A DNA stretch of 64,000 nt from Apostichopus japonicus (Eukaryota; Echinodermata; Holothuroidea; Aspidochirotida; Stichopodidae), in contig NC_092579.1 in NCBI RefSeq assembly GCF_037975245.1, positions 3,248,001 through 3,312,000 of the forward strand, given 5' to 3'. Position 1 is the stretch's first letter; each line of letters begins with the position of its first letter. Positions 36,806 through 47,446 of the stretch are shown one piece after another. The translations under genes and the position numbers were made by a program. The notes beneath the pieces are model-generated. The model had not been told where the DNA came from. It made no database searches and saw nothing but the letters and a program-made list of their open reading frames with translations.

Positions 36806-38417
36806 AGACCAAATATGGAGGCAATTTTTTTTTTTGAGATTTTCCATTAATTTGGGAGTTTACATACCCATAATCAACATGTGTAAAAAATAATCTTCCA
36901 AAACCTACTATAACCCATCAAAAACGACCACGAAAATGGACATTTTGGGTAGTCACGTGACATGAACCTCTGGAATGTCTGAAAACAGAGATTGACCCAA
37001 AGGAGCCTCTGGTCACCGTGTGACGTCAAAGTTTGTATACCGCGAAAATCAAACGCTGATATAGGCACTGTTTGTACACAGATAGCGAACAATTGTACTG
37101 TTTTTGACTTCCAATTTCGAGCGTTTGAAAAGCTGTTAGCTTAAAACAAGAACACATGAAGGTTAACAACAAGTTTTAAGACAATTATAAGCAGAAATTT
37201 TAGTTAAATTGCTTATTTTATTAGCAAAATTTCAACTCAAATGGAGGCATCTTTTACATAGCGTAGCGTCAATAGGTCCGTACGGTACAATATACTTACG
37301 TAGTACTTACTCGTTTTAATATCCAAAAGTACAAACACAGAAAAAAGTATCCTGTCAATAAACAAATTTAGCAGTGAATATCCTAATCCATGTTTCTTGT
37401 TCAATCCTGGGCGAAAAACTACCGTGACTCTGTGTAATTCCATAGAGTTAGGTCTAGTTGAAACAGGCCTTGACCAGTAACATCCCACAATCACAAGACA
37501 GTCACTAACGAAATAAAACGTCCGATCGCTACATACTACCGTTTTTATTCAACTCCTTGGAACATGCAGATGTCGGAATAAACAGAACGGACAATATTAC
37601 ACATGTATCACGAACTCACGATACTGGAATACAACAAATGAAATAGATAAATCCTAACATGGCTATTTACACATGCTGTGAGCCAACGCCGGCGAGAGTT
37701 GTAACTAACTACTGTACATGTACTAACAATGCTATACCCTTGGCACGGTATATATATACGGTCATCTCTTACAGTAAATATATTACTGTCAATTGCGTGA
37801 TATAGTGTTACATGTAAGGACGTCCAGGGCGTGTTTACCGTCAATTTCACATTAGCTATGTCCGACCATGGTCCGACATCGACAGTATATAATTTTCACA
37901 GAATGAGACATATGCAGCATACACAGAAGCAGGGTCATGCATGTGGACTCATGGGCATGAGATACTCCGGGTGCTGAAAAATCTTTCCGTGTGGATCTCC
38001 AAAAATTAATCCAAAGTCTGCGGCGTTTTACGTCGGTTCTTTTACTCGGAAATCTAAAAAAGCTGATGCTTTTGTTGGATGAGGTATAACTGCAACCTCC
38101 AACAACACAGAATTGTGGCATTTTGAGGAAAAAGGAGTAATATCGTTGATGTTTTTGGCAGCTCAAGTATACGACTTTACACACTAAACGTATAGTTGTG
38201 AGTGAGGTATACAATTGACGTCACATGGTCACCTGATGTCTTAGGAATGTTTCAGGAATGTCTGAAATAGAAGCTGACTTTTCTTCCCATTTTTCACGTA
38301 TTTAACGTCCGAAATTGGTAAAGTTAATTACAGCAATGTAATTGGAGTCAGTTAAGGATTACATACATGCAAAATGGTGGGATTTTATGTTCATCGAAAA
38401 GTTTCCATAGTTGGTCT
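36806..38417 (-). mobile_element. TTAA-flanked THAP-bearing transposon, Kolobok-like
   Basis: A 1612-bp element with TTAA at both borders (36802-36805 and 38418-38421). Its inverted termini are AGACCAAATATGGAGGC and, reversed, AGACCAACTATGGAAAC. It contains a minus-strand ORF beginning with a THAP zinc-finger sequence. The pairing of TTAA duplications and THAP-containing transposases is characteristic of the Kolobok superfamily. The rest of a transposase is missing, so this is a deleted copy. Superfamily is inference from TSD plus THAP. Confidence 0.7.
37852..38121 (-). pseudogene. THAP zinc-finger domain remnant
   Basis: From the ATG at 38121 the frame begins MPQFCVVGGCSYTSSN and continues ISFFRFPS ... 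LWINFWRS. This follows the start of THAP domains: MPxxC, second Cys, FxRFP and the conserved Trp. The last part is decayed: SHAHESTCMT is followed by LLLCMLH instead of the usual C-x2-H-F, so the zinc site looks broken. The frame stops at 37852. It lies inside the TTAA-flanked element and is more likely an old transposase N-terminus than a host gene. Confidence 0.65.
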
Positions 38418-38424
38418 TTAAAGC

Positions 38425-40610
38425 AATCAATTGGCTAACGAGTCGGATATACAATAGTTTATATGACTGAGACAACTGAAGAAAATGTTTTTGTTTTGGT
38501 TCAGATGGTAAACAAAAGGGGTTCATCCTAACTAAAGTTAGGATGAATGCTAATGTCTTTTCTACATGAAATCCGTTTTACTCATCACACAATCTCATTT
38601 TTTAACAATTCTCTGAAGAAGTTCTTGACTCCATTTGCTTAGATGTACTGTTTTAAGACTTGCAGCCTAAATGTAATGCTAAGTGATGAATGAAGGTGGG
38701 TCAGAGTAACCAAACATATAGTACAACAGAAGTCAGGGGTTGGCAAGGCTAGTATTTTTCCAAATAAATGGCAATCACACAGTTTCATGCATATTGCAAT
38801 TTGGTGGAGAATATGATCGTCCATTTCTAAAATTAAAAATCCTACTGCAATACACATGAAATGTCAGAAATGATGAACACTGTGACAAAGAGGTCTAAAC
38901 TTTGATGCTGGGTACAAACGATTTACCCACTAACATTAATACTGTCTGGAAGCAAATTTTGAGTGTATTTTGTTTCTTTATGGCTAGGCTATGCATACAG
39001 AAGATACAATATTTACAATTTTTTCAGGGGTTCTCAAAATGTTTAAATTGTCAGGCATGGAAAGGGTGAGCATACTGAAGGGTCACAGCATTGTCCTTTT
39101 GATATTGAAATTAAACAATTAAGGGGACGAATTTGGACCCTCCGTGCTAGTGCATAGACAATATGTAGCATGGCCTAACTTCAAAGGCCTAATTTAGCCC
39201 TAGCCTAGGCCTATAGCCTAAGCCTTACTTAAAAGTTAGGCCTAAAACTTATGGCATCTTGCCTTCAAATTGGAAACAGTTACCCCTGAATCTTGAGAAC
39301 ATGGTAGGCTACTTACCAAAATGTGTACGCATTTGTCTTAGTCTAAATGCTAGACTAAGTCCGGCTAACGATCTTCCGTTACAACCAGGATATGTTATGA
39401 AATGCCCTAGTTCAGTTTGTTGGTGTGTGTATAGTGTGTTCTGAATTTTCACGGCCTAGGAGAACTTGTACAGTTGTTAGTCGCTATCGAGATTTATCGA
39501 GATTGTTAGTCGCTTGCCATACAACAATTACTTCCTGAACCTTGATGACGTAACAGGTTCACAGATCTATAAATAGATACAGATCGTCATGAGCGGAATT
39601 ATGGTGGCGTGAACTTCTATTTACCCTCTAACATTTCTCTTTTACAGAGGAGTTTGAGTTTAACATTAAACAATTAATGTAGTACTTTGGATGAATTCTC
39701 AGTTATTGTTGTATTATCACAGTTGCTCTTTATACGTTTAGAATAATTTTTAGTTCAACTGAAAGCTTTCAGCTGAGGTATAGTGAGTTGTCGCGAGATT
39801 TTGCCGACTTATTTGTCAATTTTAGCGGCCATCGTGTGTGAACGACTGCCGTTTCGTCATTTTTTATTCTGAAATTTCGTGAGAGGTTTGTGTCAGTAAA
39901 GTTTTCATACATCATATTTTATACATATGAGAGTCATCTGAGGTCATGATAGGTCATTTTCTGAAAATGTCAAAATGCTACTCCTAATAGAGCTTTTGTC
40001 CATGCACATTTGCTGAAATTGCTTTAGATATAACGTTTGAATGGTGGTGAACCAAAGTTGTTCAAGAAAAATTGAAAGCTGATGTAGGTTTTTTTTTTCG
40101 TGGGCGTGAATAGCCTAGGGAAGATAAACCAACGATAGGTGAAACGCAACAATAGATAGCGAATTGAGCCAGATAATTACATAGTATTTCAGGGAGACTA
40201 ATTGGTACTGTACATGTAGAATATTGGACAATCTTGGAGGTTACTGGATCAGGTTTCTATTTGGAGACTTCACATAACGAATATTTTTCTTCGTCTCGTT
40301 CTATCATTGCATGAATGAAAAATTCGAAGTGTATATATTTTCGGTTCTTTGTTTTTGCAATGCGGCATAGTTTATCCCTTTAGTAGTAAGTATACAACGA
40401 TCTATTTGCGTAAAATAAGTTCGTGGCAGTATAGATCCAATGACAACCCAAACCTATGGACTCATGCGATAACTCATCCCACTCATTTATCGCCCAGAAA
40501 AACAAATATTTGCTGAGTAAAGCAATATATTTTCTTATTGGATTTTGACTATTTCAGTAAACAAACGAAATAGAACAGTCCAAGAAATTTCACAGCAAGA
40601 CACTTTATTA
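38425..40610. other. no gene recognised; promoter-like patch at 39546-39576
   Basis: Around 39546 the plus strand reads TGACGTAA (CRE-like) and TATAAATAG follows at 39568-39576. Beyond it lies a GC-richer stretch to ~39860 with a TTTTACAG acceptor-like word at ~39655. This could be the 5' region of a plus-strand gene whose last exons may be those at 43189 and 44196, but the link is unproven. Confidence 0.25.
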
Positions 40611-40621
40611 TTTCTTATATA

Positions 40622-40745
<124 letters not shown>

Positions 40746-40860
40746 TAAATGCCTTGGTAAGTACAGCTGTTACTCGGAGTTTCACGCCCTTAGGGTGGCG
40801 ATCGTCAGACAACTGAACAAATACTCGCTGCGCGGATATATTCTATGGGGAACCCGAACC

Positions 40861-41562
40861 CTATTTCTTACGTGCACGGTTCATTGGTTTGAGCCTATTG
40901 TGGCGACACTTGGAGATGAATTCAGATCTCTTATTGAGTAAATGCGGGGTTTTGGACAGGGGGATACAAAGCTTTTCATCAATACAGAGGTTACATTGAC
41001 CGGATCTACGCATGCTGGTATTGGAATGCTTAAGTACACTCCACTCAATAACGAAGGAGGCACCCTTACGCTTCAGGTCCCATATATGTTTGGAAAGCTC
41101 TGTTTCTTTCTCGTAACGCTCATGTCGGAAGGACTTACTGTGGTTACTGTACCTTTGCTTAAAGGGGCCACTCGATAGCCTCAACGGGAATTGCTTGGTG
41201 AGCAGTGTAATATATAGGGCCGATGTTACTACTGGTGATGACACCAAATCATACATAGACCACACGAGATTTAAGATATGATGGAATCAAGTCTTTTACT
41301 ACACACATATTTCGAACTTTAAATGATATAAACACTAATTTAATATCAATGTCTGTACAATGCGATTTGATCAACTGTCTAACTTTGTTCTGAGCATGAC
41401 CAGAGAAGTTACCAATGTACGGGAGCTTGTAAAATCTAGTAATGTGAGAAGCCGGGTTCAATGATATTTTCCGGTGACACCTTGTTTTGTAAATACGATT
41501 TCACAACTTTGTCAATTAAGTGAGAAGGGAACTGATTTTTGCCGAGTGTGGACATAAGTCCT
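40861..41562 (-). pseudogene. Penelope-like retroelement, C-terminal remnant
   Basis: Three minus-strand segments in different frames. 41562-~41461 reads GKNQFPSHLIDKVVKSYL. 41461-41249 reads RFYKLPYIGNFSGHAQNKVR and IDIKLVFISFKVRNMC, a classical stretch between the RT and GIY-YIG parts of Penelope-like elements. 41265-40861 reads SGPFKQRYSNHSKSF, ELSKHIWDLKRKGASFVIEW and QCNLCIDEKL ... [14 protein letters not shown], a GIY-YIG-type endonuclease C-terminus. The RT is missing and frameshifts near 41461 and 41250 break the frame. The copy is 5'-truncated. Confidence 0.8.
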
Positions 41563-41569
41563 TTTATGG

Positions 41570-42800
41570 TCTAGGTCAAATCCTTTCCATGAGTTGTTGA
41601 CCTTGTACATTCTTGATCGTGGCTAATTTCTTTATCTTTCAATATCGGATCAATCTCTCGGGTCTTTTGGACTTATCTGTTTAACTCAAAATAGGCGTGA
41701 ATTATTGTTTCTCCTTTGTATGTTTTAATCTATTTTGACTATAAAAGGACTATTAGGATTGCAGATGCCAGTAATGTACAGATGTAGCAATTTTATGACG
41801 CACCCTCGGACCCCTGGAATAGGTTAATTTTGACTTAATTTTGAACATTGATTCACCCTTGCATCATAGTGAAATTGACACATCATTGTATGTCTTTGAC
41901 ATACACCAAATTAACATTTTGACCGAGCGTTTGCTGACCATGATGGACCCTGCATGGCACATTGACGCACACTGGCGCACATATTGTAGTTGTAATGACG
42001 GACCCCTTAGTCACACAATTCATCGGACATGACGCACCATTCCGGGGGGTCGTTGAGTCCGTCTTTCAATAATTGATAATTTCATCATGATATAGAAATT
42101 AAAGACATTTGCCAAAATATAACAACATCATAGGCTTCATAGCTCTACACATAATCTAATCATGCAGTTCTAAAAGTTATACAAAAGGAAAGTGATACTA
42201 CTGATTTGTGAGAGAACTACAATGGTCGCTAATAAAATACCATATCATGTTAATATGTTGTCTTAAACTTTATTGTTCAGGGCACACCTGTAGAAGTTTC
42301 CGTAAATTTTAGTCTCGGAAACAAGCAAAGTCTAGCTATATTTTTAAAAGCAATTATGCATCCCTGATATGATGAAATTTGGTGAAATATTAGTGTATGA
42401 ACAAGCCTACTGGGACATTGCCATTGTAACAAAATGACATTTATTTAACATTGTCGTTATGACATTTCTTGTATGTAAGGTATTAGTAGATAAGTTAGAA
42501 TACTGCAGGTGTATACTACTAACATAGAAATTTACCCCAAAAAATAGAAATGTTGCACATCACTAGTTTAGGTTTGCACTAGATTAGTAAATGAACCATT
42601 CTTGAATCCTTGCAGAGTTGACATTATACATACTGTAAATCATAAAGCAGATGTGATGAATTTATGCTGCCAATAGCGCAAAGTTCTGTAACTAGTAGTG
42701 TAATTACTGTTCTGTGTTTGCAAAAATTGATGTGAATTGTTGGCTATTTAGTAAAGGGCAAAATGTGGTATTCAGTAATTTATGTTGGAAGTTATAATTC
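41570..42800. other. no gene recognised
   Basis: No supportable exon. At 41800-42060 words such as GACGCAC and GGACCCC recur (CACCCTCGGACCCCTGG ... GCACCATTCCGGGGGGTCGT), perhaps the remains of an old repeat. Confidence 0.3.
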
Positions 42801-42807
42801 ACTATGT

Positions 42808-43119
42808 CAGGGATGTGCTCACACTGGGCGTCACGGGGCGGCTGCGCCCAGCAGTTTTGAATGCCACCCAGCACAAACAGTATTTTAACCTATTCCGCCC
42901 GGCACTTTTTTTATGATAATTTAACAAATTTTACCATAACCAAAATCTGGGAGAATACATGGCACAGAATAGGAAAAATAGCACAACCTAAGCATACTTT
43001 ATGTGCCAAATTTGTCCGGTGGGGAGGGTGTACCCCACTCATGAGATCCCTCTCCCAGGGTGTGGATCACACTACCGCACAATCCGCCCGGCACTTAAAT
43101 ATTCCTGAGCACATCCCTG
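42808..43119. mobile_element. short TIR element, hAT-like
   Basis: A 312-bp segment with inverted termini CAGGGATGTGCTCA and TGAGCACATCCCTG. GC-rich interior (GGGCGGCTGCGCCCAGC, TCCGCCCGGCAC twice). Flanks are only weakly similar, so no convincing target duplication. Non-coding. Confidence 0.55.
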
Positions 43120-43188
43120 CTCTGTTTACAGTATGCATTCTGATATATTATTAACTTTACACATCCCGGTATTATTTGTCTTTTTCAG

Positions 43189-43338
43189 TTGAAGGTGTGT
43201 GCCCAATTAAGAAACTCGAGAGGTTGGTATCCAAACTGATCCACCAGAAAAGACAACACCAGTTGCTCAACAAAAGGCTATGCCCAACAGAGGCTGATGC
43301 AGCAATGCACTTCAGCAGCTGTACCCCAGTGGAGACTG
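43189..43338 (+). CDS. tentative internal exon, unidentified
   Basis: A 150-bp plus-strand segment bounded by a strong acceptor (ATTTGTCTTTTTCAG) and a GTAATT donor, open in phase 1/1. The frame reads EGVCPIKKLERLVSKLIHQK then RQHQLLNKRLCPTEADAAMH, an amphipathic, Lys/Leu-rich helix-like sequence with several Cys. No family recognised. Composition looks more coding-like than the surroundings. A promoter-like patch lies 3.6 kb upstream. Confidence 0.35.
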
Positions 43339-44195
43339 GTAATTTTTTGATTTACATACTGTAACCATTCCATGCTGCAACTAATTAGTCTACAATTCAA
43401 CTAGGTCTGCAGTCTACTACTGTAGGACTGTTTATGACTAACCGGATTTAGAACATTGGACACATTTATTCATTTATTGTATTATGCATAATGACATAGA
43501 CATATAGTGCTAAATATGGTGCTAATACAGCCACTGGAGGTCTGTAAATGCGAGGGACCCAAAAATGTTCAAACTCCACAGGTTAATGATAACAGTAGTA
43601 TTTTTCCTTATCTCTGAAAATTAAAAACATTTACCAAACTTGCAGAATGTGCTACCTACCTGTCTGAAGCAGTTTGTGTTAATAAAAAATGCACATTTAT
43701 TCTTTTCTTATGTTTTCTTTTTATGTTTCATGATGATGTGGCATCATTTGTACATACTTGCACTGCTTAAAGATAGTTACTCTTCACTGCCTATACTGTA
43801 GTTGTCATCTGATCAGGTTGTTATGTGCATATAGTTTCATATCAGCAAAGACATTTTTTGGCAAATTTTGAGTGTGAGCTATATTTCTAGTTTTACATGT
43901 TAGGGGCATCATTTAGGGGTCTACTTTCTCCCAGATCTGAACAATAAATTTTAGTTATTACAATGAGTGCAAGTTACAATCTCAGTGAATAAACAAACAT
44001 AACATTTATGCTGACTCCAACACATGAGTTACCTTGGCTATGAGCCTGAATGTCTCTTTTGAAAATCAAATGAATCATATCTTGGAAAATCATTTTAATT
44101 CAATCTTCAACAACAACAGGTATATCTTTGTAACACTTTTGTCCTCACACAAAGCCATAAATATGTCTTTTTTCCCTTTTCATTTCACATTACAG

Positions 44196-44215
44196 ATGTA
44201 CAGTACATCCTTTAG
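44196..44215 (+). CDS. tentative terminal exon
   Basis: After a good acceptor (CATTTCACATTACAG) at 44195, the phase-1 frame expected from 43189..43338 reads DVQYIL and stops at TAG 44213-44215. A second frame from the same acceptor stays open for 60 codons to 44376 but has the wrong phase. A poly(A)-signal AATAAA occurs at 44598-44603. Speculative. Confidence 0.22.
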
Positions 44216-44597
44216 AGGAACAGTACAGCACAGCATATTGTTATGGCATGATGGATGTTTTTGAAAGCAGATATAAGGGTTGGAACTGGAAGTGTTTGTG
44301 TTCGATTGTTTCATTAATAAACGTGTGCTTCTCTACTTTATGTAAGATGATTGTCATATTTCTTGTTCTCCAGTGAGAACTAAGGATTTGCATAGTGAAC
44401 GTTGTTAACATGGATACGGACAATTTTGAAATAGCTTATGTCAAAGCAGTTCCTCAGCTTGTTTAAATACCATACATCAAGGACACACGAGTGGACAATG
44501 GAAGTAACAAGTATCCAGAATGTAGATATCACAAGCCTTCAAGACAATTGAACAAAGTGTACCATAACGGACAACAACAAACACGGTGTCTCAGTAA

Positions 44598-44603
44598 AAT
44601 AAA
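44598..44603 (+). promoter_or_regulatory. possible poly(A) signal
   Basis: AATAAA on the plus strand ~380 bp after the tentative terminal exon. It matters only if the plus-strand gene is real. Confidence 0.2.
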
Positions 44604-45192
44604 GTCACTAAGCTAGTGCAATGTATCATAAGAATTTATCATTTTCATGGTGTCAAACATTGATTGTTGCATTTAGTGCGTTATGTATCTTACTCCTTTC
44701 TGTAGTATTTAGCATTGATTTGCATGTTCATTCATTGTGTAATGTAAACTACATAATTGATGTCATCAAAGTTACAACTGTGTCATATTAATAAACTAAA
44801 TAATTGAATATTGGTTTCACTGCACAATAATTATTATTGTACACCATTTGGCTTTCCATGATAGCAATATCTGATCTGTTTACTTATTGTAGTTTGTTCA
44901 GTCATACCAGTAGTTCTTATGTGACATTGATCTTGGGTTATTTATTGTTGGCTTTATTTTGTATTGTGTGAGATCAATTTAACATAACATATATTGTGAT
45001 GTCATGGAGTATTGAAGAGGTACTCTAACTTGCAGCTAGTAGTGATAAAACAGCTTCATTCAGTGCTCTCATGATAACCCCAGTGGCAGATGGAGATATT
45101 GGCAGATGGGGATGTTTGAAATGCAGGGGACATTATAGGGTCTTTTGAAGTTTTGGCAAAGTTTCGTTTGGATGTAAAGCTGCTATACTCAG

Positions 45193-45974
45193 GTGCGTAT
45201 CCAGGGGGGCGTTGGGGGCGCGCGCCCCCCGGGTAAGAAAAAGAGGAGAGAAAAAAAGAGAAGAAAAAAGGAAAAAAGAGGGGAAAAAAGAAGAGGAGGA
45301 GAGGAAGGAAGAGAAAAGAAAAGAAAAAGAAGAAAGAGAGAAAAAGGAGAAAAGGAGGGAGTAAAAGAAAAACGCGAAGACACCGGGAAGAGAAAGAGGA
45401 ACAGTGACATCATTACAGCGCTGAAGGGTAGCCAGTGACGGATCAATGATTTCGTAAAAGTGTGACTCACCCTACCCCTTACACCGACAACTCCATTTTT
45501 TGACGTTTCCATTTTCCTCTCTCACTAATGATCTATATATATATTATATATGGTCTATCATAACGCGTGTGTAGAATTGTGCTATGAAACCAACTGTGGC
45601 TGGTCTCGAACTCGACCGTGTCGTCGGGGAACATGACGAATTTTGGGATGGGGGCGACCGCCCGCCCCCCCCCCCATTTAGCATTGTTTTAAATGATATC
45701 GCTAAGTAATTTCAAAATAGAAAGTGCTTAGATGCAACTTACAAGGCCTGGGAAGTGTCATTTCCAGCGATCTGGGAGACATTTTCGGCCAAAATTTGCT
45801 TGTACGCTTCGCGCTAACAAATGGTCCTGGGTAGTGCCATTTCCAGCGATCTGGGAGGCATTTTCGGCCAAAGTTTTCTTGTACGCTTCGCGCCAACCTA
45901 TGGTGGCGCTACGCTGAGATAATTTGCCTACAGGCTTCGCCCCTCCCTTGGCAAATTCCTCGCTACGCGCCTGT
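45193..45974. repeat. compound hAT-like repeat cluster
   Basis: The left edge starts CAGGTGCGTATCCAGGGGGG followed by GCGCGCGCCCCCCGGG; the right edge ends GGCAAATTCCTCGCTACGCG + CCTG. These are end types of the same family as 9164 and 50289, but the two edges lack a matching TSD, so the cluster is probably two or more nested or recombined copies. The core repeat appears twice in tandem at about 45750-45910 (GATCTGGGAG ... TTCGGCCAAA ... GTACGCTTCGCGC). Confidence 0.6.
45235..45361. repeat. 127-nt uninterrupted homopurine tract
   Basis: Every plus-strand base from 45235 to 45361 is A or G. The tract starts just inside the left end of the hAT-like cluster. It produces long Lys/Glu-rich and Ser/Phe/Leu-rich open frames that are artefacts of composition. 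Confidence 0.95.
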
Positions 45975-46323
45975 TCGAATTTGTAACGCAAACAGCAGAT
46001 ATCACATCATATCAGTGAGCATGGAAATGGCGTTCCAGGATGAAAAGCCTCAAAACTGTCCGACTTGCATGAAATAATAACCAAAATTTTCGCGCGCTTC
46101 GCGCGCTTCGCGCGCGTTCAACGTGTTGATGTCGATATCATATAAGCAAGCATCGGTTATTATATCGCATGCCATCATGTACCGTTCAAATTGTGCAGTA
46201 TACCGCGGGATGCTAATGTAAACAACGACATGTCTCATGTAGATGTATAAAAAGCAGGTCCAATTATCTCAAAACTCTCTTTTACATTAGTAATGGCGAA
46301 TTAGGGGCTGCACCCCCGACGCG

Positions 46324-46642
46324 CAGTGGCGGAGCGTCCATACGGTCAGGGGGCGCATGCCCCCCCCCCCCCTGACGGACTCAAATGGACTGCTGGCGCG
46401 TTTTTCAGCTCTTTACCACTTTTTACTTATTCTAGATTATTGAATTTTTATTGCGCTCTCATCTACTTATTGACATTTCTCACATTTTGTTGGTGTAATT
46501 TGGAGATGACACCTATTTATTCTTCGTTTATCTGCAAATTAGCCAGGCCCGGAAAGGGTCATTTCCGGCGATCTAGGGAGTATCTTTACTCAAAAATTTT
46601 CTGTATACGCCCTCCTGACCAATACCCCTAGCTCCGCCACTT
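46324..46642. mobile_element. non-autonomous hAT-like element
   Basis: A 319-bp element with inverted ends CAGTGGCGGAGC and GCTCCGCCACTT. Flanks CCGACGCG and CCGCCGCG match at seven of eight bases, consistent with an aged 8-bp target duplication. It carries the core repeat near its right end (GGAAAGGGTCATTTCCGGCG). Non-coding. Confidence 0.7.
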
Positions 46643-47077
46643 CCGCCGCGCCTCCTATACGCCTATGTGTATAGTGTTCGGTTTCGGAAATATCTGCTAT
46701 TTTTTCATTTCCTTCAACCAAGTTTTATAATAGCCGTTATAAGAGGTTTTAATATTTCTACACCAATAAATTAACTGTGTCTGAATTTTCGAAAATTTCT
46801 GACCAACATTCTGCATCACACTTCCCTCTACTCGTGCAATTTTGACCGGTCTGTTAGGGGTTGAATGAAGTTTTTCTATATTGGTTGTCCATAGATGAAA
46901 TTTTGTACAACATTATGCAGGGTATGTTTTGAAGTGAGTATATTCACGAGAAATGTGAATTTTCAAATTCTGAACAAATATGGGGCTTAAAACCCTTTTT
47001 TTCCCACTGTATTTATTTACAATACCGTAACAGATAAAACAAAGGAATCAGCAAAAAGACTTACATAAGAATTAAGC

Positions 47078-47446
47078 TTACATAAAGAAATCATAGAAGT
47101 CGTTAAGGTTACACAAATTGTTGTTTTGCTTAGAAATGAAATAGTGCAGGTCAAGTTGAAAGCGAAACTTAAAATAAAATTCGTGCACATGTGGGATTTT
47201 GTTATCCAACCTACAAGTATAAATGTACTTTTTAGCATGCAAAATTAAAAAGTTCACAGGATTATCTATATCACCAAATTCACCAAAACAAATGTTGGTC
47301 AAATTAAAAGAATAATTAGTTTTAATGCAATTTGAATTCACTGCCTCCCAGAATCGCTCAACGTGACTACAATTATAAAACAAATGTATAAGCGTTTCAT
47401 CGGCATTCTTGCAAAATGAACAAAGTGGAGAATTAACCATTTTCAT
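47078..47446 (-). pseudogene. LINE C-terminal zinc-binding segment, shifted frame
   Basis: Frame begins MKMVNSPLCSFCKNADETLI and HLFYNCSHVERFWEAVN. The Cys-x2-Cys...His...Cys pattern and xRFW are typical of the domain after the RT in L1-type ORF2 proteins (zf-RVT). It should be continuous with the RT frame; a one-base shift at the ATGA overlap (47443-47446) separates them. Confidence 0.8.

Noticed and set aside
37852-38121. A host THAP-domain transcription factor
   Set aside because: The zinc-ligand end of the domain is lost, the frame stops soon after and the segment lies within TTAA-flanked inverted repeats.
45189-45512. Lys/Glu-rich (plus) and Phe/Leu/Ser-rich (minus) open frames
   Set aside because: Both are translations of a homopurine tract and a transposon end.
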